Assembly: GCA_002007465.1 (NCBI GenBank) | Contig: LNAC01000163.1 | Location: 372,137-436,136, forward strand | Direction of reading: 5' to 3' | Source: Ailurus styani | Taxonomy: Eukaryota; Chordata; Mammalia; Carnivora; Ailuridae | Length of the DNA: 64,000 bases | Shown: one piece after another, positions 1 through 10,240 of the stretch | How the letters are laid out: every line of letters starts with the position of its first letter | How positions within the stretch are numbered: the first letter of the stretch is position 1 | The notes under the pieces: model-generated | What the model was told of the DNA's origin: nothing | Databases searched by the model: none | What the model saw: the letters and a program-made list of their open reading frames with translations, nothing else | Program-made: the position numbers and the translations under genes

Positions 1-438
1 TCTAATATTGTTTTGTCTTATGGTATCACTTATCTCTCGAATTCTGTCCTCATGGTCCAGTAGTTGTTTGTCTCTCTTTTCATCCTCTTCTTTTTTCTCT
101 GACATTTTGTCTTCTAAATCACTAATTCTGTCTTCTGCTTCATTTATCCTAGCAGTAGGAGCCTCCATTTTTAATTGCACCTCATTAATAGCTTTTTTAA
201 AAAATTTCAGCTTGGTTAGATTTTAGTTCTTTTATTTCTCCAGAAAGGTTTTTTATTTCTTTAGCGATTGCTTCTCTATTATCTTCCATGTTTTTTTTTT
301 GAGCCCAGCCAGCAACTTAAGAATCATCATTCTGAACTCTAGTTCTGTGATATTACTAATGTCAGCATTGATTAGGTCCCTAGCCATCATTACTGGCTCT
401 TGTTCTTTTTCTTGTGTTGATTTTTTCTGCCTTGTCAT
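1..438 (-). pseudogene. L1 ORF1 N-terminal part, frameshifted
   Basis: ORF1p is the L1 RNA-binding chaperone. The minus-strand frame opens at the ATG at 436-438 with MTRQKKSTQEKEQEPVMMAR, a carnivore L1 ORF1 start. It moves into a Lys/Glu-rich stretch of coiled-coil type; downstream codons read like LEDKMSEKKEDEKRDKQLLD. Two A/T homopolymers break the frame. The A10 run at 291-300 appears one base too long, so the 438-253 frame ends early. The A/T run near 197-206 creates a TAA. The window ends within the coiled coil. This copy should not make full ORF1p unless those homopolymers are sequencing errors. Confidence 0.8.
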
Positions 439-653
439 TTTATGCAGATCAGAATAGATGGATGAGAGAACCAAATACTAAAGGGTAGCAATGAGCCCAG
501 AGAAATATACACTAACCTACTCAGAAGAGACCTGAAACTAGGGCAAAAAGAAAGAGGGAAAAAAACCAAAAAAAACCCCAAAACAAAAACAAAAACAAAA
601 CCCAAAAAACAAAATCATACAAAAACAAAACAAAACAAAAATGAATAAAACAA

Positions 654-776
654 AATCCTATATCTATATTATCTATTTCTGTTTCTATATCTATGACTGT
701 CTATGACTCTATCTCTGTATCTATCTCTATCTATCTATCTATCATCTATCTATCTATCTATCTATATATATATATT
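654..776. repeat. TATC/TA microsatellite inside the L1 5' UTR
   Basis: Imperfect TATC/CTAT units at 654-760 run into a pure TATATA stretch at 762-776. It lies in the A-rich 3' part of the L1 5' UTR. Such tracts vary in length between copies. Confidence 0.9.
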
Positions 777-1139
777 AGACTGGTGAATTGAACAGACCCT
801 ATACGTATACAAAAAATAAGGTTAAAAACAATGTAAAGGGATAAAATATGATTATAACAATGAAAATTTTAAAAAGATTAAAAAGTCTTGATAAGATATA
901 AGAGTTAAGAATGTTAAAATAGGAAAAGGGAAAAAATTTAAAAGAAAGAAGTAAGAAAATAATTCAAAGAAAAAAATTCAATGAATTTAACTTTGAACGA
1001 CTGAAGAATCATGGGGAAAAAGCCATGCATTCTCTGCTTTGCTTTCCCCTAGCTCTGGAGTTCCACAATGCTCAGCAATCTTGAACTTGACTTTGGATGG
1101 GTTTTTTTTCTTGGTCTTCTGGGGGAGGGGCCTGTTGTT

Positions 1140-1900
1140 GTGATTTTCAAGCGTCTCTGCCCGAGGCGGATTCCCGCGGTCCTCGCCAGGGGCCAGGCTA
1201 AGTAATCAGCTCGGGTTGGCTCTTGGGAGCTTTTGTTCACTGAATGCTTTCCTTACCCCATTGGTGGACGGGACTGAAAATGGCGGCTCCCAGTCTCCGA
1301 CCTGGAGGAGCCGAGAGCCTGGGGCCTCAGTCCTCAGTGCGCCTCAGAGAAAAGCAGTCCCTCCCATCTCCTCGTCTCCGGCTGCTCTCCGAGCTCACCC
1401 GGCCTGTGACCGAGTGTCTCTATCTCTGGCGCGGCCCCGTTTAGAATCTCCGAACCCGGCAGATCCTGCAGCCGCTCCCGCGCCGCTCCTCCCAGAGGAG
1501 GAAGGTGAGTCTCCCCGGGTCTGCCGCCCGTGGGGTCCCCACTCACAGATCAGTGGCCCGGCTGCACTTCAGATCACAGCCCAAGGTAACCCCGAGCTGA
1601 GAGACACCTCAGCTCAGCTCCGTCTCTCCCGCCGGCTTCTCTCTGAGACCTGGGAGCTCGGTCGCACTCAGACACCCCTGGTCTTTTTGTGTCCCCGTGG
1701 GTCCTGAGACCACACTGTCCCTGCAGGAGTTTCACCCCCTGCTTGGTCTCTGGGGCGACGTCCCTCAGTGGAGCCAACTTCTAACAGTTCCGAGTCTGTG
1801 CTCCGCTGCTCGCTCCCTTGCCGGGAGCCGGCCCCTCCCTCTGGGGTCTATCTTCCCGCCTCAGATTCACTTCTCTGCATGTCCTACCTTCCAGAAGGCG
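1140..1900 (-). promoter_or_regulatory. CpG-rich L1 5' UTR segment
   Basis: This is the only strongly GC- and CpG-rich stretch in the window, for example the clusters around 1430-1500 and 1800-1860. It sits in the 5' UTR of the minus-strand L1, where the internal promoter lies in intact elements. Open frames on both strands here (for example 1216-1707 plus strand) are explained by high GC content and are not supported as genes. Intact L1 promoters are normally CpG-methylated. Confidence 0.6.
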
Positions 1901-2026
1901 GTCAATTTTCTGTTCCTAAAATTGCTGTTCTTCTCTTCAATTTCAGGTAGAATTTGTAGGTGTTCAGAATAGTTTGATAGCTCTCTGGGTGAATTCCTGG
2001 GACCTGATGATAATCAGTCTCCTACT

Positions 2027-2040
2027 CCGCCATCTTGCCG
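2027..2040 (-). promoter_or_regulatory. YY1-type site at L1 5' end
   Basis: On the minus strand this reads CGGCAAGATGGCGG, which contains the AAGATGGCGG core bound by YY1. In human L1 the equivalent site lies close to the 5' end and fixes the transcription start. Here it lies within about 25 bases of the element's apparent 5' end, the same arrangement. Confidence 0.6.
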
Positions 2041-2050
2041 CTTCCTCCCT

Positions 2051-2834
2051 GACAACTTTCTTAATACTGCCATATTGTACTAATTATTTTGTATTTATAT
2101 AAGGTCTTTCTTGGTACTAAAATTCCATTGTTGCTATCTGTGTAGAGATCAGTGTTTCCAGAAAAAATAAAGACAGCTCACACTGAATCCTGAGGAACAT
2201 CGCTTACTGTAAAACATTGATGGTCAAAATAATTTTGGAAAAAAGAAAAAAAAAACAACAATCCAGAACTTGAAACTCTTGGGGGACTTTTATTGATCTG
2301 ATTTACAAAGGATGTACTAAAGCAAAACTAAGAGCTTTAAAGGAAGTTTTTTTGTTGTTGTTTTTTTTTTGTTGTTTTTTTTTTACTCTCCCACATCATA
2401 CGTCCCTGTTCCACAAGGCAAAACTCACAGTGGTAGCTGACCCATAGAGAGGCCAATGAATTTCATCTTCTGTATTATCAGCATCCCTCATTCTTTTAAT
2501 GAACTGTAACAACTGTGCAATGAATCAATTGACTATTGGAAAAGGATGCCCTGGGGGTGAGCAGCAGAGCCTGTGAGAGTGAAATCTCTGAAATGAAATG
2601 AAATCTGTTTTCAAAGCTTATTAAAAACTTGAAGAAATAGCAGTGCAAAAGAATCAGAAAATACCTGCATGACTGAGGAAAGTAGTTGTAAGTAGTTCAC
2701 AAGCCATATTTAAGATTTAAGTAAAGGTTAGGTTTTCAAGATTTGTATGCTTGTATATATTTAGCAATGCAATATTTAGAAAGTATGACTTAGAAAAATA
2801 AGTTCTTTACAAAATATTATGGAAGGAAAGAAAA
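2051..2834. other. Non-coding stretch, low-copy
   Basis: There is no gene or young repeat apart from a T-rich tract at 2346-2384 (see the pseudogene candidate next to it). Confidence 0.5.
2346..2640 (-). pseudogene. Possible processed-pseudogene remnant with A-rich tail
   Basis: Read on the minus strand, sequence from about 2640 to 2390 is followed by a broken poly(A) at 2384-2346. One minus frame gives a short open run, FIAQLLQFIKRMRDADNTED, that continues about 20 residues to a TGA just before the A-tract. There is an in-frame stop upstream of it. I do not recognise the protein. A chance frame next to an A-rich tract is an equal possibility; there is no AATAAA signal and no TSD that I can see. 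Confidence 0.22.
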
Positions 2835-2960
2835 CTAACATATTTTGAGTGCTATGCAAGGTACTTTGCCTGAATCACTCCACAAAATCCACACAATAAC
2901 CATCACATAAGATTGATATATTTTGTCATTTAGGATAATTTCTAGTTTCCTTACATTAGA
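2835..2960 (-). repeat. MIR-like ancient SINE, reverse
   Basis: 'TTTGAGTGCTATGCAAGGTACTTTGCC' style wording followed by 'CACAATAACCATCAC' matches the reversed 3' half of MIR (transition to a 'fraction lost in size, then AATCC-TCACAA' pattern). It is strongly diverged. Confidence 0.4.
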
Positions 2961-4047
2961 AGTGCTGAATCCTGGGTTCAGTACTATATATGTGTGAATC
3001 CAATATTTTTCCCCCATTATATCCCATAGCTATAGTTTCCAATTTTCTCCTTCCTTATAATACTATATGCATGCTAAGATTAGACTGAATTTTAAGTAAA
3101 ATTTAATATTTTCAAAATATACTTAATGATATTTTGATTATTGCTAAATAATTCTATTTTCACTGAAATAGTTATTTCCTCTAAATAGACGTTTCACAAA
3201 ATTTAAAGAAAAATTTTTAGAAAAATTTAGGAATATATTTGGAAAATAGAAAGAAAAATATTTAGAGAAATATTTAGATCTAGAAATTTTCTGGGTAGGT
3301 AATATTTCTGCACTTAGAAAATGTAGTCCTAAATTACATCATTCTTTAGTATTTAATCCTTTTCTTAGATGCACACATGGTTCTTTAGAACCACTGAGGT
3401 AAGAACAGTATGCCTTTGTCTCTTTGAGGCTCAGCCCCTATGAGTTAACTCATTCACTTTTATGTCTTTAAATATATCTTTGCTTTCAGTTTGTATCTCC
3501 ATTCCTCATTCTTCCCTTTCAAATGGGTAAAAGCTTGTGAGGCCACATACTTTTCCCAGTCATTCTTAGGTACCAGAAAATTGTGCAATTATTGTAAATT
3601 TGTCACATGATCTCAGTTTAGTAATAAAAATGTTTTACTTATGTAATAAAAACTCTGAACTTCTCTGAACTTCTCAACAAAGTCCTGCTGCAGGCTAGAC
3701 TTCTTATTAATTGACAGTATATATTGTCAATTAATAAGGGTATAATCAATACTCTTACTAGTTAAGTATATAATTATATAGTAGTAAGTATATACTTCCT
3801 CCCCTACTGTTTATGAGGAAAGGGGGAGGAAGTAGAGTTTAGAAGGGCAGGGGATTTCTTTATTAATATTTTTAAACAATGCTTTTCCATCTCTGGGTTT
3901 AGAAGTTGTTTAAATCTCACCATTTCCTAAATGGGGAATTTTGTTGGTACTTTTGAGAGCCTCCGCCCTTCCCAATGCACAGCCACACACAGTCTTCATG
4001 TTGGCAAATCCTATCCAGTCCTGCAGTTGCTTGATTCTTTCTCATAG
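2961..4047. other. AT-rich non-coding stretch
   Basis: I see no gene and no assignable repeat. It contains a perfect 14-bp-stem inverted repeat at 3703-3738 and a T-to-A-rich zone at 3100-3300. Confidence 0.5.
3703..3738. repeat. Perfect inverted repeat, 14-bp arms, 8-nt loop
   Basis: The arm CTTATTAATTGACA (3703-3716) is exactly complementary to TGTCAATTAATAAG (3725-3738), with GTATATAT between them. It is AT-rich and could extrude as a small cruciform. No TSD or transposon match was recognised. Confidence 0.85.
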
Positions 4048-4554
4048 CTATACATTCAATAAGCATCTTTTCCTTCTAATTCCCATATTAGCCTTTAGGT
4101 AGTTTGCTGGGCATGAATAGGTATCTCTCTGCCCTGCATGCCCCACAGCTGTTCTACAAGATCCACTTAAGCATTCTTCTCCTGAAATATTGCTACAAGT
4201 GGAGGTGGAGCCCAAGACATCAGCCAGTGCCTTTTGTTCTGCCACTAAAGCAGTGAGCCCATCTCTCATCCTGGAGATTTCTCCAGAAGACTTAAAATAC
4301 CTGTTCAGAGTATATTTCTTAACTGCCAGGCAAGATATCAAGCTCTCCAAATAATCCCATTAAATCTCCTTTAAAGAAGGGTTGGATTCACTGTACAACA
4401 GCACTTTTTCACCAAATAGATCTCCTTCAACAACTTTCTCATTTTCTAGCCACACAACAATGTTAATGCTCTTGAAAGTAAATAATCTAAATAAACCCTC
4501 CAATACTTTCTTTTGGTAGCACCCAGGAAGGTCTGCCATTGAGTTGCTTTGCAA
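4048..4554 (-). pseudogene. Possible degraded coding remnant, gene not recognised
   Basis: Two consecutive minus-strand open frames follow each other with only 9 bases between: 4554-4360 (64 codons, starts MQSNSMADLPGCYQKKVLEG) and 4350-4048 (100 codons, contains SSGEISRMRDGLTALVAEQK). The amino-acid texture (charged, Leu and Glu rich, mixed) is more protein-like than most frames here. Two adjacent frames broken by a stop are what a decayed retrocopy could look like. I see no poly(A), TSD or known motif, so chance remains possible. Confidence 0.28.
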
Positions 4555-4929
4555 TTTGATATTGGCTGAGTATTTGTATCTTATTCAAGTTTCAGATTTT
4601 AACATTCTATTGTGATAACATAGATCTATCTAATGTTTGCATTTGGATGATGTTAGACATAGTCAAATTAATATAAAAGCAGGTAATTTGCACTTCCTCT
4701 TTCTTTCCAGTATCAGTAAATGTTTACATGCTTATTTTTCTAATTGTGAAGCAAATGACTTCAGATACAGTCTGCATTCTTCCTTCCTATAACCCACCCT
4801 TATGTAACCTATGAGCAATTCTTATTCAGACTACCTTAAAAAGATGTAATGAAATCTGTGAACTTCTTCATCTCCAGTGCTTCTACCCTAGCCCTCTTTC
4901 ATTGCTTCATTAGATGACTATAATAACTT
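4555..4929. other. Non-coding stretch
   Basis: I see no gene or repeat that I can support. Confidence 0.5.
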
Positions 4930-5128
4930 CTTAAAAAAAGATTTATTTATTTGAGAGAGAGAGAGTGCACATGAGTGGGAGGGGCAGAGGAAGAGGGAGA
5001 AAGAATTTCAAGCAGACTCTGCTCAGAGACCAGAGCCCCATGTGGGGCTTGATCTTACGACTCTGAGATCAAGACCTGAGCCAAAACCAGGAATTCACTG
5101 CTTAACCAACTGTACCCCTTAGGCACCA
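4930..5128 (-). mobile_element. CAN-SINE, older copy, reverse
   Basis: It runs from a T-rich tail (AAAAAAAGATTTATTTATTT) through the GA-rich block to a degraded head at 5105-5128 (reverse of GGTGCCTAAGGGGTACAG). Many substitutions against the young copies point to an older subfamily. Confidence 0.88.
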
Positions 5129-5210
5129 CTCTATTTGTCTCTGTGCCTCCACTTTTGTCACAATCTACCTGTCCCATTAGAATTAACTTATATCATCCAG
5201 AATGACTTTT

Positions 5211-5467
5211 TTTTTCTCACCATAGCACATACCCTCCCCAATGTCCATCACCCAGCCACCCCATCCTTCCCACCCCCATCCCCTCCAGCAACCCTCAGTT
5301 TGTTTCCTGGGATTAGGAGTCTCTTCTCTTTTGTCTCCCTGTCGGGTTTCATCTTGTTTCATTTTTCCCACCCTTACCCTATGATCCTCTGGTTTTATGC
5401 TAAGTGAAATAAATCAATCAGAGAAAGATAATTATATGATCTCACTGATATGAGGAATTTGAGAAAT
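5211..5467 (-). mobile_element. Short L1 3' end with 5' inversion (twin priming)
   Basis: The insert is flanked by the direct repeat CAGAATGACTTTT at 5198-5210 and 5468-5480. The left part (5211-about 5392) is L1 3' UTR in reverse with a T-tail at the left. The right part (about 5398-5467) is the segment that normally lies just upstream in L1, but in forward orientation. That arrangement is the hallmark of twin-primed L1 integration. The insert is 257 bp and non-coding. Confidence 0.85.
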
Positions 5468-5519
5468 CAGAATGACTTTTAAAATAGCTCAGATGATGTC
5501 ATTTCTCTGTTTAAAAACT

Positions 5520-5985
5520 TTTGAGGTTTGCTCATCACCTTTGTGTGATAGCATAATAAAGTTAAGAATGCCTTCTGTGACCAAGCACATGAGCATCTAC
5601 TCAGCCTACTTTCTAATCACACTACCTCATTTTCACTTCCATAAAAATGCCAAACATTTCCTATTTCAGGGCCTATCACCTGCCATTCTATCATCTTGTG
5701 CATTTCCTTTCTGGATTACTATTATGCTGATCCCCATTTATTATTCAAGTCTCAATTAAAATGACATCACTTTTAAAAGATCTCTGATTATCTGAAACAA
5801 AACACCTTCTCAAAAAGCAATTACCTCCTACTATGTCACTCTAATTTTTCTTCCAAAAAACCTACTACACTTATAAGGAATTTTGTGTATTTTTGGTTTA
5901 CATTTTATTGTTTTCTCTCCCTGTAAGTCAATGTTAGATTTTCAAAGGAAAGAACCAGTGCTCTCTTACCTACAACTACCTTTCT
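5520..5985 (+). mobile_element. L2 LINE 3' end
   Basis: Diverged but collinear with the L2 3' end. It has a 'tttcagggcct...' stretch (5665), 'caagtctcaattaaaatgacatcac' type wording (5745), and later 'ttttctctccctgtaagtcaatgtt' (5911) where L2 has its TCTCCC..AGAATGTAAGC segment. It ends before an L2-type tail. The frame at 5472-5759 is incidental. Confidence 0.65.
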
Positions 5986-6337
5986 AGTTATAAACATTTC
6001 CAATTGCAAACATATAATTCATTCATATTATAAAGCCTTTTTTACTTTCCATGAATATTTCCTATGGATACTTTAAAATACTTATTTATTAAAATTTTAT
6101 TCAGTAAATTATGCATTCACAGATCTGTAATGATCATGTACTGTTCAATATTATACTAAGCATTTTATGTACAAAGTAAATGCAATGAGAAAGATACACA
6201 GATGACCTGACAATAATAAGTGCATATATAAATGGTAACTGTGTGGCAGAAAGAATAAAGCTTCTAGGAGGTAGTTAACCAGAGCTGACTTCTTTAGAAT
6301 AAACATCAAAGCAAGGTTTGGTTAAGAGCTCTCAAGG
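5986..6337. other. Non-coding stretch
   Basis: I see no gene or repeat that I can assign. Confidence 0.5.
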
Positions 6338-6404
6338 CATTTGTATGTCTTCTTTGGAGAAGTGTCTGTTCATGTCTTCTGCCCATTTTTTTGGGCAGAC
6401 ATGA

Positions 6405-6779
6405 TTATCTGTTTTTTTGGGTGTTGAGTTTGAGGAGTTCTTTATAGATCTTGGATATCAGCCCTTTGTCTGTAGTGTCATTTGCAAATATCTTCTTCCA
6501 TTCCGTGGGTTGCCTCTTTGTTTTGTTGACTGTTTCCTTTGCTGTGCAGTAGCTTTTTATCTTGATGAAGTCCCAAAAGTTCAGTTTTGTTTTTGTTTCC
6601 TTTGCCTTTGGAGACATGTCTTGAAAGAAGTTGCTGTGTCCAATGTCGAAGAGGTTACTGCCTATGTTCTCCTCTAGGATTTTGATAGAGTCCTGCCTCA
6701 TGTTGAGGTCTTTCATCCATTTTGAGTGTATCTTTGTGTATGGTGTGAGAGAATGGTTGAGTTTCACTCTTCCGTACAT
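6405..6779 (-). pseudogene. L1 ORF2 fragment (inverted segment)
   Basis: A 124-codon minus frame (contains NLFDIGHSNFFQDMSPKAKE and [20 protein letters not shown]) matches the ORF2p region downstream of the reverse-transcriptase core. It is open because the copy is fairly young. It has no ORF2 start, endonuclease or RT catalytic motif, so it is not functional. Confidence 0.8.
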
Positions 6780-6945
6780 AGGTGTCCAATTTTCTCAACA
6801 CCATTTATTAAAGAGACTGTCTTTTTTCTGCTGAATATTTTTTTTCCTGCTTTGTCAAAGATTATTTGACCATAGAGTTGAGGGTCCATGTCTGGACTCT
6901 CTACTCCGTTCCATTGGTCTACGTGTCTCTTTTTGTGCCAGTACC

Positions 6946-7437
6946 ATGCTGTCAATGGCTAACAGACACATGCAAAAATGTTCATCATCACTAGCCGTCA
7001 GGGAAATTCAAATCAAAACCACATTGAGATACCACCTTACACCAGTTAGAATGGCCAAAATCAACAGGACAGGAAACAACAAGTGTTGGAGAGGATGTGG
7101 AGAAAGGAGAACCTTCTTACATTGGTGGAAATTCAAGTTGGTGGAGCCACTTTGGGAAACAGTGTAGTGATTCCTCAAAAAATTAAAAATAGAGCTTACC
7201 CTATGACCCTGCAATTGCACTACTGGGTATTGACCCCAAAGATACAGATGTAGTGAAAAGAAGGGCCATATGTACCCCAGTGTTCATAACAGCAATGTCC
7301 ACAATTACCACACTGTGGAAAGAGCTGAGATGCCCTTCAACAGACGAATGGATTAAGAGGATGTGGACCATATATATAATGGAATATTACTCAGCCATCA
7401 GAAAAGATGAATACCCAACTTTTGTATCAACATGATA
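6946..7437 (+). pseudogene. L1 ORF2 C-terminal fragment
   Basis: Plus-strand frames carry the ORF2p C-terminal region, with frameshifts (7-168 codon 73-residue frame, then 7253-7435). The Cys/His motif is degenerate: CWRGC is followed by FLHWWKFK, so the last Cys present in the 31.4-32.0 kb copy is lost. It is the coding part of the element spanning 6338-7775. Confidence 0.75.
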
Positions 7438-7869
7438 CATGGATGCATCTGGAGGAGATTATACTGAGTGAAATAAATCAAGCAGAGAAAGTCAGTTATC
7501 ATATGGTTTCACTTGTGGAACATAAGGAATAAAATGGAGGACTCTAGGGGAAGGGAAGGAAAAGTGAATTGGGGTAAATTGGAAGGGGAGATGAACGATG
7601 AGAGACTGTAGACTCTTGAGAAACAAACTGAGGGTTATGGAGGGGAGGAGGGATGCAGGATGAGTGAGCTTGGTGGTGGATATTAAGGAGGGCACGTATT
7701 GCATGGAACAGTGGTGTGGTGCATAAAAAATGAATCTGGGGTCACTGAAAAAATAAAATAAAAAATAAAAAAAGAATATTGAACTTAAAACTGACAACTG
7801 TAATAAATTATGGAATATTTAAATGCAGATTACACCTGATCACATTTACCTTCTGAAATGATTTAATTT

Positions 7870-8071
7870 TTTTTAAGATTATATTTATTTGATTGTCAGA
7901 GAGAGAGAGTGCACTCAAGCAAGGGGAGAGGCAGACAGAGGGAGAAGCAGGCTCCCTGCTGTTCAGGGAACCCGAAAATGCTCCCTGAACAAATGTCAGT
8001 CCCAGGACATTGGAATTCATGACCTGAGCCGAAGGCAGATGGTTAACGGACTGAGCCACCCAGGAATCCCT
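7870..8071 (-). mobile_element. CAN-SINE, reverse
   Basis: T-rich tail at left, GAGAGAGAGAG block, head at right. Flanked by GAAATGATTTAATTT (7855-7869) and GAAAAGATTTAATTT (8072-8086), a TSD with one mismatch. The mid-part is diverged. Confidence 0.92.
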
Positions 8072-8129
8072 GAAAAGATTTAATTTGAGGCATATAGAGA
8101 CTCATAGATATGATCCACAACCAAAGAGT

Positions 8130-8490
8130 ATTTCAGTAACCTAAGTAAGAAATGATGAAGACACCAACTTAGATATGAACATGGATCTGGATAGATTCAG
8201 GATAGAATTCTAACAATAAAAAAAAATTTCAAATGAGGTGATTGATAGGCCACAAGAGTGAAGGAGAGGTGAAGGATGACTCATTAATTTCTGACTGAAT
8301 TATAGAAAGATCCATTATGAGAGGGGGAATGCATTTAAATGATCAGGTTATTTTTTTTAATTGAAATATAGTTGACACTTAATTTTGAAGTGTCTGAAAG
8401 CTTTCAAGATTGCAATGTACAGCAGGTGAGGCATAGCTGTTGACGGTAGAGATTTGAGAGTCATTGTTATTATTTTGAAGCCTTAGGTGA
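8130..8490 (+). repeat. Ancient mammalian interspersed repeat, family not assigned
   Basis: Phrases such as 'gtgaaggatgactcattaatttctga' (8271), 'ttttgaagtgtctgaaagctttc' (8382) and 'agatttgagagtcattgtta' (8450) resemble a widespread old repeat with 'gatgactcccaggtttctgg ... gagatttgggagtcat'. It is diverged, and I do not assign a family name. A short L1-like piece (TTAATTGAAATATAGTTGACAC, about 8357-8378) may interrupt it. Confidence 0.4.
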
Positions 8491-9414
8491 GTTGGATTGG
8501 GTAATCAAAGGAAGTGTGTTTGACTTCAAAACGACTTCATTTTAATGTTGAACTTTAAAGTCACCAAAAATGGTGATAGGATTTGAATTGAATGGGAAAA
8601 CTATGAGCAATTTGACAAACTCTTTGATTAATGAGGACTAACTATAAGTCCTAAATCAATAGATGACACAGATGAGAACATTATAGTATAGATTGGATAA
8701 TTTTCAAAGTAAAAGTATTGTTAGAAACATTTTGAAGATTAATAGTCTGAAATAAACTCTGTCTTAAGCATTTTAACTCTAGTTTAAAAATCTGAAATAT
8801 GTAGGGTCAAATTAGTGAGAAATTTATTTTTGAGAGGACTGTCAGAGCTCCGAGGAGAGGACTACTAGCTTTTTCATGGCAACTTCATATTTTCTAGGAA
8901 CAGTTTGGGGTAGTAAGTATGCTGTTTATAATAAAAAGAACAGTGTAACATAGGGTTAAGAATGTTAGTTGACTAAGTAACTGGTTCCAGGTTTTCAAAT
9001 GGACTTATTTGCATAAATTTGCATTCAGGTAAAGGCAAGGTGAAGCCTGTAGTGGAATGATGATGAAGCTAGCAACTATACCCATGTTTTAAAGATGAAT
9101 CTGTAAGTCTAATCTATAGATTTAGAAGTTTAGGAAACCCCCATCATAGATTTGTTGTATATTCCTTGCACAGAAATATATTTGGTGTCATGGAATATAA
9201 AAAAATTAATAAGAATCATAGTAATAATTGTAATACCAATAAAAATTATCACCATCATAATACTTTTATTATAATGAAAAAGGGTTAATAATTTCTATAT
9301 AATTTCATTCTCACATAACAATTAAAGTCCCAAATTAAAGGATTAATGTCCAAGCATTGTCATGTGGTTACCCCCTTGGGCAGAGGAGAAGAGGACATCT
9401 TTTTATGTAATCTT
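8491..9414. other. Non-coding stretch
   Basis: I see no gene and nothing I can assign. It is AT-rich. Confidence 0.5.
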
Positions 9415-9690
9415 TTTTTTTAATTGGGATGAAATTTGCATAATGTGAAATTAACGAAACAATTCGTTGATGTTTAGTACATTCATAATGTTGTGCAATC
9501 ATCATTTCTATTTCTAAAACATTTTCATTGCCCCAAAATAAAACCTCATACTTAGTAAGCTGTTACTCCTCATTCTTCTTTTCCCCTGGACCCTTATAAC
9601 CACCCATTTGCTTTTTGTTTATAAATCTTTAGAGACATCTTTGCTATAACATGTATCAATACTTCATTCCTCTTTATGGAATTGTATCTC

Positions 9691-9858
9691 TCTTTTTTTT
9701 TTTAAGGAAGGAAATGGTGTAGAGGGAGAGAGAGAATCTTAAGGAAGCTCCATGCCCAGCACAGAGCCCCATATAGGGCTCAATCTCACAACCCTGAGAT
9801 CAGGCCTGACCCAAAATGAAGAGTTGGATGCTTAACTGACTGACCCATCCAGTCTTCC
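9691..9858 (-). mobile_element. CAN-SINE, degraded, inside the L1M
   Basis: Poly(T) start at 9691, 'gagggagagagagaatc', then 'cccatatagggctcaatctcac...gagatcaggcctgacccaaa' and a partial head to about 9858. It is diverged and shortened. L1M resumes at about 9859. Confidence 0.82.
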
Positions 9859-10204
9859 TGGAATAATATTTCAATATGGAATAGTTTTATGGAATATTAT
9901 TCCATTGCATGTATACACTACAGTTTGTTTATCTACTCGTCCATTGACAGACATTGGGGTTTTTCTCCCCACCATTGTCTATTGTGAATAGTACTGCTGT
10001 GAATATCCATGTACAATTATTTGAGTTTATGTTTTCAAATCTTAGGACAATATATCTAGAAGTGAGATAGCTATGTCATATGGTAATTTTGTGCTTAACT
10101 TTTTGAGGAATTACCAAACTGGTTTCCACAGTGGTTGTGCCATTTTACATTCCCATCAGCAGTATGCAATGATTTTAGTTAACCCACATACTTGTCAAGA
10201 TTTG

Positions 10205-10206
<2 letters not shown>

Positions 10207-10239
<33 letters not shown>

Positions 10240-10240
10240 T
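10207..10240. repeat. TTTA microsatellite
   Basis: About eight TTTA units within the reversed L1M. Confidence 0.92.

Larger units (their letters stand above)
1..2050 (-). mobile_element. L1 LINE, 5' end with full 5' UTR, truncated by window edge
   Basis: Read on the minus strand, the element begins near 2050 with a CAAGATGGCGG-type L1 start. A long 5' UTR (about 2050-439) follows, then the start of ORF1. The rest of ORF1 and all of ORF2 lie outside the window to the left. Most other L1s in this window are 5'-truncated, so this copy is unusual in keeping its promoter end. The UTR is GC- and CpG-rich at 1140-1900 and A-rich with a TATC repeat at 520-1010. The TSD cannot be checked because the 3' end is not present. 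L1 identity rests on the ORF1 N-terminus and the 5' end motif. Confidence 0.88.
6338..7775 (+). mobile_element. L1 with large 5' inversion (twin priming), ORF2 3' end to tail
   Basis: 6338-6950 is L1 ORF2 in reverse. From 6951 the element continues forward through the ORF2 C-terminus and 3' UTR into an A-rich tail at 7748-7775. The left edge of the reversed part (CATTTGTATGTCTTCTTTGG, 6338) and the start of the forward part (GGCTAACAGACACATG, 6957) are neighbours in intact L1, as expected for twin priming. It is 5'-truncated and about 1.44 kb. I could not identify a clear TSD. Confidence 0.85.

Noticed and set aside
720..776. CRISPR-like array (regular short repeats)
   Set aside because: It is a simple TATC/TA microsatellite with no spacers; the window is mammalian.
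1216..1707. 163-codon plus-strand open frame, the longest outside L1 ORF2
   Set aside because: It lies antisense in the CpG-rich L1 5' UTR, where high GC content removes stops on both strands; overlapping frames on the other strand are similarly open, and no domain is visible.
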